Source: Kitasatospora fiedleri
GTDB lineage: Bacteria; Actinomycetota; Actinomycetes; Streptomycetales; Streptomycetaceae
Assembly: GCF_948472415.1 (NCBI RefSeq)
Contig: NZ_OX419519.1
Coordinates: 5,919,001-5,983,000, forward strand
Length of the DNA: 64,000 nt
Direction: 5' to 3'
Shown here: in pieces, positions 8,711-18,219 of the stretch
Layout: each line of letters starts with the position of its first letter
How positions within the stretch are numbered: the stretch's first letter is position 1
Program-made: the position numbers and the translations under genes
The notes under the pieces: generated by a model
What the model was told of the DNA's origin: nothing
Database searches by the model: none
What the model saw: the letters and a program-made list of their open reading frames with translations, nothing else

Positions 8711-10096
8711 TCAGTACGCGCGCAGGAAGCGGTCCAGCACCCGGACGCCGAAGCCCAGCCCGGCGGCGGGCACCCGCTCGTCCACGCCATGGAACATGCC
8801 GTAGTAGTGCAGCGACGGGTCCAGCAGCAGCGGGGCGAAGCCGTACGAGCGGATGCCCAGCCGGGCGAAGGACTTGGCGTCGGTGCCGCCGGACATCACG
8901 AACGGCACCGGCCGGGCCAGCGGGTCCTCGGCGCGCAGCGCGTCGGCCATCGCGGCGAACGCCGGTCCCTCGTGGTCGGCGGCCACCGCGTCCTCGCAGT
9001 TGATGAACTCCCGGGTGACGCCCGGGCCGAGCAGGCGGTCCACGGTGGCCAGGAACTCCTCCCGGCGGCCGGGCAGGAAGCGGCCGTCCACCTCGGCGTG
9101 GGCCCGGCCGGGCACCACGTTGACCTTGCCGCCCGCCGCCAGCACCGTCGGGTTGGCCGAGTCGCGCACCGTGCAGTCGAACAGCTCGCCGAGCCGTCCG
9201 AGCCGGGCCGCCTCCTCCTCCAGCCGGGACCGGTCGATGCGCAGGCCCAACTCCCGCTCCAGGGCGGACAGCAGGGCCTCCACGGGCGGCGTCGGCGCGG
9301 TCGGCCAGCGGTGCGCGGCGAGCCGGGACAGGCCGTGCACCAGGGTCGCCACCGCGTTGTCCGGGTTCTGCTTGGAGCCGTGCCCGGCCGTCCCCCGGGC
9401 GGTCAGCCGCATCCACGCGGTGCCCCGCTCGCCGACCGCCACCGGGTACACCCGCAGCTCCCGCCCGGCTTCCGGGCCGCGCTCCGGGCGCGCGGTGATC
9501 GAGAAGCCGCCCGACTCGCTGATCGCCTCCCGGCAGCCCTCGAACCACTCCCGGTGCCGGGCCACCACGAACCGGGAGCCGAAGTCGCCGGTCGACTCCT
9601 CGTCCGCGAGGAGCGCCAGCACGACGTCCCGCCGGGGCCGCACCCCGCTGCGCGCCCAGTGCCGGGCCAGCGCCAGCACCATCGCCACGGTGCCCTTCAT
9701 GTCGACCGCGCCGCGCCCCCACAGGCAGCCGTCGGCGAGCTCCCCCGACAGGGGGTGGCGCGTCCAGTCGGCGGCGTCGAACGGCACGGCGTCCAGGTGG
9801 CCGTGGACCAGCAGCGGCGGCAGCGACGGGTCCTCGCCGTCGATCCGGGCCAGCACCGTGGTGCGCCGCGGCGCCGACTCCACCAGGGTCGGGGCGATGC
9901 CCGCCGCGTCCAGCGCGGCGCCCGCGTACTCGGCGGCGGCCCGCTCGCCCGGGCCGGTGCCGTCACCGGGGTTGGTGGTGTCGATGCGCAGCAGGTCGTG
10001 GCAGAGCCGGACGGCGTCGTCGCCCGCGGCGGCGAGGCCGGGCCCGGGGGCAGGAGCGGGCTCGGGAACGGGAACGGGGACGGGGGCGGAGGTCAT
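8711..10096 (-). CDS. M20 family metallopeptidase (ArgE/DapE/carboxypeptidase type)
   Basis: A 461-residue M20 peptidase, last gene of a reverse-strand peptidase operon. Metal and catalytic motifs are visible: VHGHLDAVP, GRGAVDMKG, LLADEES, and SGGTDAKSF near the C-terminus. The N-terminus (residues 4-20) is an alternating Val/Pro/Glu/Ala repeat that may be unstructured. No signal peptide, so it likely acts in the cytoplasm on imported peptides. It follows DppA by 36 bases. In this operon its probable role is trimming of peptides, perhaps the stem peptides released from muropeptides; the exact substrate cannot be read from sequence. Confidence 0.88.
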   Translation of the reverse strand: MTSAPVPVPVPEPAPAPGPGLAAAGDDAVRLCHDLLRIDTTNPGDGTGPGERAAAEYAGAALDAAGIAPTLVESAPRRTTVLARIDGEDPSLPPLLVHGHLDAVPFDAADWTRHPLSGELADGCLWGRGAVDMKGTVAMVLALARHWARSGVRPRRDVVLALLADEESTGDFGSRFVVARHREWFEGCREAISESGGFSITARPERGPEAGRELRVYPVAVGERGTAWMRLTARGTAGHGSKQNPDNAVATLVHGLSRLAAHRWPTAPTPPVEALLSALERELGLRIDRSRLEEEAARLGRLGELFDCTVRDSANPTVLAAGGKVNVVPGRAHAEVDGRFLPGRREEFLATVDRLLGPGVTREFINCEDAVAADHEGPAFAAMADALRAEDPLARPVPFVMSGGTDAKSFARLGIRSYGFAPLLLDPSLHYYGMFHGVDERVPAAGLGFGVRVLDRFLRAY

Positions 10097-10132
10097 GGGG
10101 CGGGTCCTTTCCGGGGCGGGGCGGCGGGGGTG

Positions 10133-10966
10133 TCAGCCGTAGTGCGCTTCCGCGGCGGACGCCGCCACGGTGGTGCACACCTTGAAGGCGCGGGCGCCGT
10201 CGGTGGCGCTCGGCGCGGTGTAGGCGACGGTGCGCGGGCCGGTCCGTTCCACCGTCGGCACCGCCTCCACCGCCGCCGCCTGGTGGGTGGCGTGGAAGGT
10301 CACCTCGAAGCGGTGCGCGCGGGGCGTGCCGGCCGGACGCCCCGCCGCGAGCGCCGCCCGCGCCGCGGCCCGGGCCTCCTCCTCGATCAGGGCGGCGCTG
10401 CGGGCCGGCGGCAGGCAGACCGCCGCGTACCGGCTGACCGCCCGCTTGACGGCGGCGGTCCGCGCCCCCGGTGCCCAGCGCCCGGCGGCCGCGCAGGTCA
10501 GGTCGTCGCCGGTGACCAGCAGCACCGGCACCCCGTGCTCGGCCGCGACCAGGGCGTTCATCCGGCCCTCGTCGGCGGCCTCGCCGTCGATCCGGAAGTC
10601 GACCAGGCCGGTGCCCAGGTAGGTGTGCGCGAGCACCCCTTCCTCGCCCGCCCCGGTGTGGTAGCCGAGCATCACCACGCCGTCCGCGTCCTGCACCCCG
10701 TGCATCATGCCGAGCGGCTTGTGGCGGCCGGTCAGCAGCGTGGCGCGCTCGTCCAGGTCCTCGATGAGGACGTTGCGCTGCGTGTAGTGGGCCTCGTTGA
10801 CCAGCACCTCGGTGGCGCCGCCCGCGAACAGCCCCGCCACGCAGGCGTTGACGTCACCGGTCAGCAGGCGCCGCATCCGCTCCCAGGCCGCGGTGCCCGG
10901 CTCCACGTCGTCGGGCCAGGTGACGCCGGTGGCGCCCTCCATGTCGGCGGAGATCATGACGCGCAC
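10133..10966 (-). CDS. dppA: M55 family D-aminopeptidase DppA
   Basis: A 277-residue zinc D-aminopeptidase. All residues that bind zinc in the Bacillus DppA family can be placed: Asp8 and Glu10 in SADMEG, His60 in NEAHY, His103 in GYHTG, and a Glu at about 133. The nucleophile-position His114 is in AHTYLG. The usual NDSHG motif is NEAHY here. DppA hydrolyses D-Ala-containing dipeptides, consistent with use of peptidoglycan D-amino acids. The GTG start overlaps the end of the LD-carboxypeptidase gene by 13 bases. With LdcA-type and M20 peptidases next to it, it would complete breakdown of stem peptides. Confidence 0.92.
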   Translation of the reverse strand: MRVMISADMEGATGVTWPDDVEPGTAAWERMRRLLTGDVNACVAGLFAGGATEVLVNEAHYTQRNVLIEDLDERATLLTGRHKPLGMMHGVQDADGVVMLGYHTGAGEEGVLAHTYLGTGLVDFRIDGEAADEGRMNALVAAEHGVPVLLVTGDDLTCAAAGRWAPGARTAAVKRAVSRYAAVCLPPARSAALIEEEARAAARAALAAGRPAGTPRAHRFEVTFHATHQAAAVEAVPTVERTGPRTVAYTAPSATDGARAFKVCTTVAASAAEAHYG

Positions 10967-11961
10967 TGGTGGGGTTCCTTCCCGTCGGGGTCGATCGTGT
11001 CGTGTTCCGCCGCCGCCCGGGGCGACAGCGGGGGGTCCGCCAGCAGCAGGGTGCTCGTGTCCGGTCCGGCGGCGGTCAGTTCGGCGCGCACGCCCAGCGG
11101 CACCGTCAGCTGGACGCGGCCGTGCCCGGCCGGGAGCCCCGCCGCGACCGGCACGCCCAGGTCCGCCAGCCGGTCGTGCAGCACCTCGGCCACCGCCGCG
11201 GGCGGGCCGCAGTCGGTGAAGTCGCCCAGCACGATCCCGGCGGCCGCCCCGAGCGCACCGGAGCGGCGCAGCTGGGTGAGGAGCCGGTCCAGCCGGTACG
11301 GCTCCTCGCCGACCTCCTCCAGCAGCAGCAGGCAGCCGTCCGGAACCACCGGGCCGGGCCCGCCCAGCGAGGACGCCAGCAGGCTCGCGTTCCCGCCGGC
11401 CAGCACGCCCGCCGCCCGACCGGTCGCCAACGCGTGCCGGTGCAAAGGCAGTTCACGCACCGACCCGGGGTCGAACAGCACCCGGCGCAGGTGCGCGGCG
11501 GACCGCGGTTCGGTGAACGCCGAGGTGGCGACCATCGGTCCGTGCAGGGTGGCCACGCCCAGCCGGGCGGCGAACAGCCGGTGCAGCTCGGTGACGTCGC
11601 TGCACCCGACCAGCGGCTTCGGCGCGGCCCGGGCCAGCGCCGCCCAGTCCAGCAGGTCCGCCGTCCGCTGGCAGCCGTAGCCGCCGCGGGCGCACAGCAC
11701 CGCCGCGATCCCCGGGTCGGTCCAGGCCGCCCGCAGGTCGGCCGCCCGGTCCGCGTCCCGTCCCGCGAGGTGCCCCAGGTGGGCGGCGGACACGTGCGGC
11801 ATCACCGACACCCGCAGGCCCCAGGACTCCAGCACCCCGACGCCCTGCGCCAGCCGCTCCGGCTCCACCGGCCCGGCGGGCGCGACGACCGCCACCGCGT
11901 CACCCGGCCGCAGGGCGGGGGGACGCAGCAGCGGCCCGGACCCGGTGCGGGGCGCGGTCAC
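10954..11961 (-). CDS. LD-carboxypeptidase (peptidase S66, LdcA-like)
   Basis: A 335-residue S66 enzyme. The GTG at 11961 overlaps the TGA of the upstream S9 gene (GTGA). Family landmarks: an N-terminal PALRPGDAVAVVAPAG, RGGYGCQRTADLLDW, the nucleophile elbow GCSDVT, a Glu in LLLLEEVGEEPYRLDRLL, and the His of GLPAGHG. LdcA enzymes cleave the L,D bond before the terminal D-Ala of murein tetrapeptides in the cytoplasm during wall recycling. The placement between a prolyl-oligopeptidase-type enzyme and DppA supports a role in muropeptide peptide use. Confidence 0.92.
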   Translation of the reverse strand: MTAPRTGSGPLLRPPALRPGDAVAVVAPAGPVEPERLAQGVGVLESWGLRVSVMPHVSAAHLGHLAGRDADRAADLRAAWTDPGIAAVLCARGGYGCQRTADLLDWAALARAAPKPLVGCSDVTELHRLFAARLGVATLHGPMVATSAFTEPRSAAHLRRVLFDPGSVRELPLHRHALATGRAAGVLAGGNASLLASSLGGPGPVVPDGCLLLLEEVGEEPYRLDRLLTQLRRSGALGAAAGIVLGDFTDCGPPAAVAEVLHDRLADLGVPVAAGLPAGHGRVQLTVPLGVRAELTAAGPDTSTLLLADPPLSPRAAAEHDTIDPDGKEPHQCAS

Positions 11962-14090
11962 CGGCCGCCCTCCGGGGCGGGGGAGCCGGCGGGGGACGGC
12001 TGCGGCCGGGGCTGCCCGGCCGGCTGCTCCGTGAGTCCGAAGATCTGCCGGTAGAAGGCGAGTTCGGCCCGCAGCGCGGTGACGATCGTGGCGCTCTGCC
12101 GCCACCCGTGCTGTTCGCCCGGGAACTCCAGCAGGGTGCACGGCAGCCCGGCCGCCTCCAGCGCCGCGGCGAAGGCCCGGGACTGCTCCGGCCCCACCAC
12201 CACGTCCTCCAGGCCGTGCATCAGCAGGGCCGGTCCGCTCGCCCGGTGGGCGTGCCGCACCGGCGAGCGCTCCTCGTACCGCGCGGCGGCCTCCGGGAGC
12301 GGGCCGATCAGCCCGTCCAGGTAGCGCGACTCGAAGTCGTGGGTGTCCGCGGCCCAGGCCAGCGGGTCCGTGATGCCGTAGTGCGAGACGGCGCCCGCGT
12401 ACAGGCCCGCCGAGGTGAGCGAGGCCAGGGCCGTCCAGCCGCCCGCGCTGCCGCCGCGCACCGCCAGGCGCCGTTCGTCGGCCAGGCCGCGGGCGACCAG
12501 GCCGCGGGCCACCGCCGCGCAGTCCGCGACGTCCACCACGCCCCAGGTGCCGCGCAGCCGCTCCCGGTAGGCGCGGCCGTAACCGGTGGAGCCGCCGTAG
12601 TCGACGTCGGCCACGCCGATGCCGCGGCTGGTGAAGAAGGCGATCTCCAGGTCCAGGGCCATCGGGGAGCCGCCGGTCGGGCCGCCGTGGACGAACACCA
12701 CCCACGGCGGGGACTCGCCCGGGGCGAGCGCGTGGTCGGCGTTGCGCGGCGGGTACAGCGCGGCGTGCACCGGCTGCCCGTCGGCGCCGTCGAACACCTC
12801 GGTACGGGGGCGCGGCAGCCAGTCGGCGACGTGCGGCGCCGGGAGGCCGGCGGTCAGCGTCTCGTGCCGGCGTTCTCCGCCACCGGCCGCGGCCAGGTCG
12901 GCCAGCACCACGCGGTGGTGGGCCTCCGGTGAACCGGCCACGCACACCGCGCGCCCGTCGGCCGCGTGCACGGTCGCCGCGAAGTCGCTGTAGGGCAGCG
13001 GCAGGTCGCGCACGCTGTCGTCGGACGGGTCGACCACGCCCAGGCGGCGGTCGCTGCCGGTGCCGTGCACGGCCACCGCCCGGCCGTCCGGCAACGGCGC
13101 GAACCAGGTGGCGCCCGGCCGCCACAGCGCCCCGCCGAACTCCTCCGCGCGGGGCGCGACGGCCCGGTCCGGGCCGCCGTCCAGCGGCACCAGCCGCAGG
13201 TTCCACCAGCCGTCCGGATCGGCCACCGCCCACAGGGTGTCCGCGTCCCGCCACTCCGCCTGGACCACCGAGCAGTCCGCGCCGCCCGCCACCACCCGGG
13301 GCGCGCCCCCCGTGCCGTCCAGGGCGGCGACGCACAGCTCGGTGCCGTCCCACGGCATGGCGGGGTGGTTCCAGCCGATCCACGACAGGTGCCGCCCGTC
13401 CGGGGACAGGCGCGGGCAGGCCAGGAAGTCGTGGCCGTCGGCCAGCACCCGCACCCGGGCCGGGTCGCCGACGGCCGAGCCGTCCAGCGGCACCGCCACC
13501 AGCGCCCGCCGCACCTCGCGCGGATGCGCCCCGACGCTCTCGCGCACGCACCACACCTCGGCCCGGCCCGGCGGCGCGTACAGGTCGCCGTAGCGCACCG
13601 GGGGGCCGCCCGCCGCGTCCGGGGCGGCGGCGGTCAACGGCCGCGGGCGCGTCCGCGTTCCGGGGACGGCCAGCAGCAGGCGCTGGTCGTGCCAGTCGAC
13701 GAAGACCAGGGCGGGCGCGGGCCCGGCCGGAGCGCCGTCCGCCGGGCCGTCCGGAGCGCCGTCCGCCGCGCCGTCCACAGGGCCGTCCGCCGGGCCGTCC
13801 GCGGGCAGGGACACCGGCCGCCAGGCCCGGCCGCCGTACTCGTGCAGCCGGCTGCGGGCGTTGAACCCCTCCGGCAGCAGGTCCTGCACCGTGCCGTCCG
13901 GCGCGCGCCGCACCACGCAGCGGCGTCCGCCCTCCAGCGGGCGGGGCTCGTCCCACCAGACGGCGAGCCCGGAGGCTTCGGGGACGAGTTCCGCCCAGCC
14001 GGGGACGCCGTCCTCGCGGGCCACGTCCTCGGCTGCGATCGGGGAGGGCCAGGCACCCGGGGCGGGCCGGCCGGGAACTGCTGAAGTCAT
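11958..14090 (-). CDS. S9 family prolyl-oligopeptidase-like serine peptidase
   Basis: A 710-residue S9 peptidase: an N-terminal beta-propeller (residues about 1-430) and a C-terminal alpha/beta-hydrolase domain. The catalytic Ser is in RGGSAGGWTAL, Asp in HGLEDVVVG and His in GEQHGWRQ. A repetitive insert near residues 97-126 is made of Pro/Ala-Asp-Gly units, encoded by about 12-base DNA repeats at 13730-13805. No signal peptide. It is the first gene of the S9-S66-DppA-M20 operon and is coupled to the next gene by GTGA. It probably breaks down oligopeptides brought in by the nearby importers. Confidence 0.9.
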   Translation of the reverse strand: MTSAVPGRPAPGAWPSPIAAEDVAREDGVPGWAELVPEASGLAVWWDEPRPLEGGRRCVVRRAPDGTVQDLLPEGFNARSRLHEYGGRAWRPVSLPADGPADGPVDGAADGAPDGPADGAPAGPAPALVFVDWHDQRLLLAVPGTRTRPRPLTAAAPDAAGGPPVRYGDLYAPPGRAEVWCVRESVGAHPREVRRALVAVPLDGSAVGDPARVRVLADGHDFLACPRLSPDGRHLSWIGWNHPAMPWDGTELCVAALDGTGGAPRVVAGGADCSVVQAEWRDADTLWAVADPDGWWNLRLVPLDGGPDRAVAPRAEEFGGALWRPGATWFAPLPDGRAVAVHGTGSDRRLGVVDPSDDSVRDLPLPYSDFAATVHAADGRAVCVAGSPEAHHRVVLADLAAAGGGERRHETLTAGLPAPHVADWLPRPRTEVFDGADGQPVHAALYPPRNADHALAPGESPPWVVFVHGGPTGGSPMALDLEIAFFTSRGIGVADVDYGGSTGYGRAYRERLRGTWGVVDVADCAAVARGLVARGLADERRLAVRGGSAGGWTALASLTSAGLYAGAVSHYGITDPLAWAADTHDFESRYLDGLIGPLPEAAARYEERSPVRHAHRASGPALLMHGLEDVVVGPEQSRAFAAALEAAGLPCTLLEFPGEQHGWRQSATIVTALRAELAFYRQIFGLTEQPAGQPRPQPSPAGSPAPEGGR

Positions 14091-14116
14091 GGGTCACCAA
14101 TGCTGGTCGGGGAGCT

Positions 14117-14235
14117 GCTCGTTCGCGGGGTGCTCGTTCGGGGTGCTCGTTCGCGGGGTGCTCGACGCTGCGGGGCGGGGAACCGTGCGGGGCGGGGAAC
14201 CGTGCGGGGCGGGGAACCGTGCGGGGCGGGGAACG
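14117..14235. repeat. Minisatellite between the S9 gene and the RpiR gene
   Basis: Two repeat families lie side by side. Three imperfect copies of TGCTCGTTCGCGGGG occur at about 14117-14158. A 17-base unit TGCGGGGCGGGGAACCG is repeated exactly at 14169-14185, 14186-14202 and 14203-14219, with a partial fourth copy to 14235. The array fills almost all of the gap between the start of the S9 operon and the end of the RpiR gene, so copy number could affect transcription or read-through into the operon. Confidence 0.85.
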
Positions 14236-14243
14236 GGGGCGGG

Positions 14244-15125
14244 TCAGTCGTCGGGGAGGCGGTCCAGCAGGCGGTCGGCCTCCTCCCGGCGCTCCAACCG
14301 GCGCAGCGCCCCCTTGGAGCGGGCGGCGGCCACCGTCACCAGGGCGTGCCCGAGGGCCACCAGCGCGGTCGGCGAGTCGGCGAACGACGGGCCGCCGGTC
14401 GCCGCGGTCAGCGTCCGGTCGGCGAGCGGGGCGACCGGCGAGCCGTGGCCGTCCACGACGGCCACCAGCGGCACGCCGCGGCGGCGCAGCGCCTGCGCGG
14501 CCCGCAGCGTCCAGTGGTCGTAGCGGCGCACCGAGTAGACGACCGCCACGTCCCGGGGCCCGGCGTCGGTGAGCGCCTCCGCCACGCGGTCGGCGCCGCC
14601 GTCCAGCAGCACGACCCGGCCGAGCACGCTCGCCAGGTCGGCCGCCAGCAGGTGGGCCAGGCCCCGGCTGCGGCCGGTGCCCACGACCAGGCGCTGCCGG
14701 GCCGTCAGCAGCGAGCGCGCGGCGGCGTCCAGCGCGCCGTCGTCATCGGCCCCCTCCAGGGTGGCGGCGACGTTCGCGGCCTCCCGCTCGGCCATCCGCC
14801 GGGTCAGCCCGGGGAGTTGGGCCGGGCGCAGGCGGGCCCGGAAGCGGTCCCGAGGGCCGGTCAGCTCCCCGTCCATCCGCTCGGCGACCCGGGCCTGCAA
14901 CTCGCCCAGGTCGCGGAACCCGGCCGCGCGCACCAGCCGGTGCAGGTCGCCGCACCCGGCGCCGGCCTCGGCCAGCAGCGCGGTCGGCGGACGCAGGGCG
15001 GAGTCGGGCCAGTCGGCGAGCATGGCCCGGGCCAACCGCTCCTCGGAGCCGCCGAGTTCGTCCGCCGCGTCGGCCAGCGTCTCGGCCGGCTCCGACCAGG
15101 CGGAGGCGTAGCCGGCGGTCGTCAT
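14244..15125 (-). CDS. RpiR/MurR-type regulator with SIS domain
   Basis: A 293-residue protein beginning MTTAGYASAW at 15125. It has an N-terminal helix-turn-helix of RpiR type (about residues 20-90, with RLARAMLADWP and RLVRAAGF) and a C-terminal SIS sugar-phosphate fold (about 130-270, with RLVVGTGRSRGLAHLL and DVAVVYSVRRYDHWTL). In the family, SIS ligands are phosphosugars such as MurNAc-6-P. It is upstream of the peptidase operon on the same strand and divergent from the XRE-cupin gene, so it likely controls the peptidases. The helix-turn-helix is less canonical than in the RpiR protein at 23.2-24.1 kb. Confidence 0.8.
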   Translation of the reverse strand: MTTAGYASAWSEPAETLADAADELGGSEERLARAMLADWPDSALRPPTALLAEAGAGCGDLHRLVRAAGFRDLGELQARVAERMDGELTGPRDRFRARLRPAQLPGLTRRMAEREAANVAATLEGADDDGALDAAARSLLTARQRLVVGTGRSRGLAHLLAADLASVLGRVVLLDGGADRVAEALTDAGPRDVAVVYSVRRYDHWTLRAAQALRRRGVPLVAVVDGHGSPVAPLADRTLTAATGGPSFADSPTALVALGHALVTVAAARSKGALRRLERREEADRLLDRLPDD

Positions 15126-15297
15126 CGGCGGGCCGTCGCGGGCGGGGCCGGGCGGCGGGTGCGGTTCACGGCGTACTCCCTGCTGTCGAGGCGGAGCGGG
15201 ACCTGTAGCGTGCGGGGCACCCGGCCCCGGCGGACGCCGCGTGGCCGGGCGGCCGGGCGGCGGAGGCCGGGACCGGACGGACGGAACGGAGCAGACG

Positions 15298-15951
15298 GTG
15301 GGAGCGGGCCGGGACGCGGCGGACGCCGGGGCGGGCGCGGCCGGCGCGCGCGAGGACGCCGCGGCGGCCCGCCTCGGCGAGCGGCTGCACGCGGCCCGGA
15401 CCCGCCTCCGGCTCACCCTGGACGGGGTGGCGCAGCGCAGCGGCCTCTCGCGCAGCTTCCTCAGCCGGCTGGAGGCCGGTGACGCGAACCCCACGCTGCG
15501 CACGCTGGAACGGGTCGCCGAGGCGGTGCAGACCCCGCTGTCGGTGCTGCTGGGCGGGGCTCCCGGGGCGGCCCGGCCGGCCGGGCCGCCGTCCGCGTCG
15601 TCCGCGGTCGTGCACCGGCCGCGCCGCGCGCCGCGGGCGTGGCCGCCCGGGGAGGGGCGGACCTTCCCGCTGACCCCGGTCGGGGCGCGCCGCTTCGAGG
15701 CGGTGCTCGCCGAGGGCACCCCGGCCCACCACGCCTTCCCCACCGCCCACCCGGGCGAGGAGCTGTGCGTGGTGCTCGCCGGGCGCGTCGCCGCCGAGGT
15801 CGGCGGCGAGCGCTTCGAGCTGGAGGCCGGTGAGGCGCTGCACTACGACGCGGGTGTCGCGCACCGCCTGGCCGCGCTCGGCCCGGACGGGCGCTACCTG
15901 CTGGTCGTGGCCGGTCCGGCCGCTTCCGCGGCGGCCTCGCGGCGGCCCTGA
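15298..15951 (+). CDS. XRE family regulator with C-terminal cupin domain
   Basis: A 217-residue regulator from GTG 15298, preceded by GGAG six bases upstream; a GTG at 15241 would add 19 residues but lacks a ribosome site. The helix-turn-helix covers roughly residues 30-85 (LTLDGVAQRSGLSRSFLSRL). The cupin barrel follows at about 120-210 with HPGEELCVVLAGRVAAEVGG and GEALHYDAGVAHRL. Such XRE-cupin proteins sense small amino-acid or sugar-related ligands. It is divergent from the RpiR gene and convergent with the oligopeptide ABC operon; its target is not evident. Confidence 0.85.
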   Translation: MGAGRDAADAGAGAAGAREDAAAARLGERLHAARTRLRLTLDGVAQRSGLSRSFLSRLEAGDANPTLRTLERVAEAVQTPLSVLLGGAPGAARPAGPPSASSAVVHRPRRAPRAWPPGEGRTFPLTPVGARRFEAVLAEGTPAHHAFPTAHPGEELCVVLAGRVAAEVGGERFELEAGEALHYDAGVAHRLAALGPDGRYLLVVAGPAASAAASRRP

Positions 15952-16063
15952 GGCGCGGGCCGGACGGCCTCCGCCGGGGGCCCGACCCGCCGGAACCGGC
16001 CGGCCGTCCTGCACGGGAAGTTCCACGCCCGCCACGGTACGAGCACCGCCGCGGCCCGGACGA

Positions 16064-16078
16064 TCGACGAATCGTCGA
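16064..16078. promoter_or_regulatory. Palindrome TCGACGAATCGTCGA in a convergent gap
   Basis: A 7-1-7 inverted repeat centred at 16071, in the 173-base gap between the XRE-cupin stop and the ABC ATPase stop. A core GACGAANCGTC also occurs at 29662-29672 upstream of the lysozyme gene. Operator or part of a terminator; the role is unclear. The rest of the gap is GC-rich with no gene. Confidence 0.35.
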
Positions 16079-16124
16079 GCCCCGGGCCCGGGCCCGCGAC
16101 ATCCGGTCCAGGGCCGACGGGGCG

Positions 16125-17138
16125 TCAGCGCACCGCCGCGGTCTCGGTGGCGACCACCCGGCGCGCCCGCGGGTGCAGGCAGGCGTGCCGGTGCGCGTCG
16201 TCGTGCGGGAGCGTGGTGAGCCCGGGCCGCCCGTCGGCGCACTCGGCGGTCGCGAAGGGGCAGCGCGGGGCGAACAGGCAGCCCGGGGTGGCCACCCGCT
16301 CGTCCAGGGCGGCGAGCGGCACCAGCCGGTCCGGTCCCGGTTCCTCCAGGCCGCGCAGCACCGGGATCGCCGACAGCAGGCACTGGGTGTAGGGGTGCAC
16401 CGGCTGCTGGACGACCCGGTCGGTGGGGCCGCGTTCGATGACCTGGCCGCGGTAGATGACGTGCAGTTCGCCGCCCCCGCCGAGGTAGCGGGCGGTGGCC
16501 ACGTCGTGGGTGATGAACAGCAGTGAGATGCCGAGGCGTTCGCGCAGGTCCCGCAGCAGCGACAGGATGCCCAGCCGCATCGACACGTCGATCATCGACA
16601 CCGACTCGTCCGCGACCAGCGCCTCCGGGTCGACGGTCAGCGCCCGGGCGATGACGACGCGCTGGCGCTGTCCGCCGGAGAGCTGGTGCGGGTACTTGGC
16701 CAGCACGCCGGGACGCAGGCCGACCAGTTCCAGCAGTTCGGCGGCGCGGTCGCGCTGCTGCGCGCCGGTGGCGCCGGTCTCCCGGGCGCGCATCCGCAGC
16801 GGGTCGCCGAGGATCTGCCCGACGTCCCGGGTCGGGTTGAGTGCCGAGTACGGGTCCTGGTGGATCAGCTGGACCCGCCGGAAGTACGGGGCGCGCCGAC
16901 GCGCCGACAGCTTGGACAGGTCCGTTCCGTCGACGAGCAGTTCACCGCCGTCGAAGGTCTCCAGCCCGGTGAGGATCTTGCCCAGGGTGGTCTTGCCGCA
17001 GCCGGACTCGCCGATGAAGGAGACCGCGCCCCCCTTGGGCAGGGCGAAGTCGACGCCGCGCAGGGCGTGCACCGTGCGGGTGCCGGTGAAGGCGCCGCGG
17101 CTGGTGTAGGTGCGGGTGATGTTCCTGGCCTCGATCAC
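16125..17138 (-). CDS. Oligopeptide ABC transporter ATP-binding protein (OppF/DppF type), importer 1
   Basis: A 337-residue ATPase. GTG 17138 overlaps the stop of the upstream ATPase gene. Walker A GESGCGKTT (about 43-51), signature LSGGQRQRVVIARAL, Walker B ALVADES, then a D-loop region SMIDVS instead of the common SALDVS, and the switch His in FITHD. The C-terminal oligo-HPY extension is present (HPYTQCLLSAIP and the Cys-containing CLFAPRCPFATAEC). Last gene of the importer operon; works with the OppD-like ATPase as a heterodimer on the inner membrane face. Confidence 0.92.
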   Translation of the reverse strand: MIEARNITRTYTSRGAFTGTRTVHALRGVDFALPKGGAVSFIGESGCGKTTLGKILTGLETFDGGELLVDGTDLSKLSARRRAPYFRRVQLIHQDPYSALNPTRDVGQILGDPLRMRARETGATGAQQRDRAAELLELVGLRPGVLAKYPHQLSGGQRQRVVIARALTVDPEALVADESVSMIDVSMRLGILSLLRDLRERLGISLLFITHDVATARYLGGGGELHVIYRGQVIERGPTDRVVQQPVHPYTQCLLSAIPVLRGLEEPGPDRLVPLAALDERVATPGCLFAPRCPFATAECADGRPGLTTLPHDDAHRHACLHPRARRVVATETAAVR

Positions 17139-18219
17139 GGCCGTCCTCCGGTCGGGTCGTCCTGGGCCCGGGGCGCCGGAACGGCGGCGGCCGGGGCCGG
17201 GGCCGTGGGTGCCGGGTCGGCGTGGCAGGCCCGGAACCGGCCGGGCGACCACTCGACCAGCGCGGGCTCGGTCTCCTCGCACACCGGCACCGCCAGCGGG
17301 CAGCGGTCCCGGAAGACGCAGCCCCGCCGGGCGAGGGTGGTGAGGTCGGGCGGCTGCCCGGGCAGCGCCCGGGCCAGGCCCGGGTCGCCGACGATGCGGG
17401 CGGTGGCCCCGATCAGGGCCCGGGTGTACGGGTGCGAGGGCCGCCGCAGCAGGTCCTCGGCGGGGCCGTGCTCCACGATCCGCCCGCCGTACATGACCGC
17501 GAGCCGGTCGGCGATCTCGGAGACCACGCCCATGTCGTGCGTGACGACGAGGGTGGCCAGCCCCTTCTCCCGGTGCACGTCGCGCACGATGTCGAGCACG
17601 GCGGCCTGGGAGATCACGTCGAGCGCGGTGGTCGGCTCGTCCAGGACCAGCACCCGGGCGTTGAGGACCAGGGCGAGCACGATGCCGACGCGCTGGCGCA
17701 TGCCGCCGGACAGCTCGTGCTGGTAGGAGTCCAGCACCCGGTCGGCGTCCAGGCCCATCCGCTCGCACAGCTCCTTGGCCCGGCGCACCAGGCCGGGCAG
17801 GTCCGCGACCTGGTGGGAGCGGCCGAGGTCGAGCAGCTGCCCGCCGACGGTCTTCAGCGGGTTGAGCGAGTTCTGCGCGGCCTGGAAGACGTAGCCGAGC
17901 GTGCTGCCCCGGGTGCGGCGCAGCCGGCGCCCGGTCAGCCGGGTGACGTCGCCGACGCCCGCCACCTCGACGCGGCCGGTGGTGATCCGGCCCGGGTCGG
18001 GGACGGCGTTGAGCAGCGAGAGCGCCAGGGTGGACTTGCCGGAGCCGGACTCGCCGACCAGGCCGGTGATCTCGCCGGCCCGCAGGTCGAGCGAGGCGTG
18101 CGAGACGGCGGGCAGGTCGCCGTGCTCGGTGCGGTAGACGACGGTCAGGTCGCGGATCTCGACCTCGGCGGGCCGGGCTCCGGCCGCCTCGCCCCCGTCG
18201 CGGGGCAGTGTTCGGACGG

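Noticed and set aside
8789..11680. A 963-residue forward open frame opposite the peptidase operon
   Set aside because: Antisense to M20, DppA and LdcA genes, all of which show catalytic residues in order.
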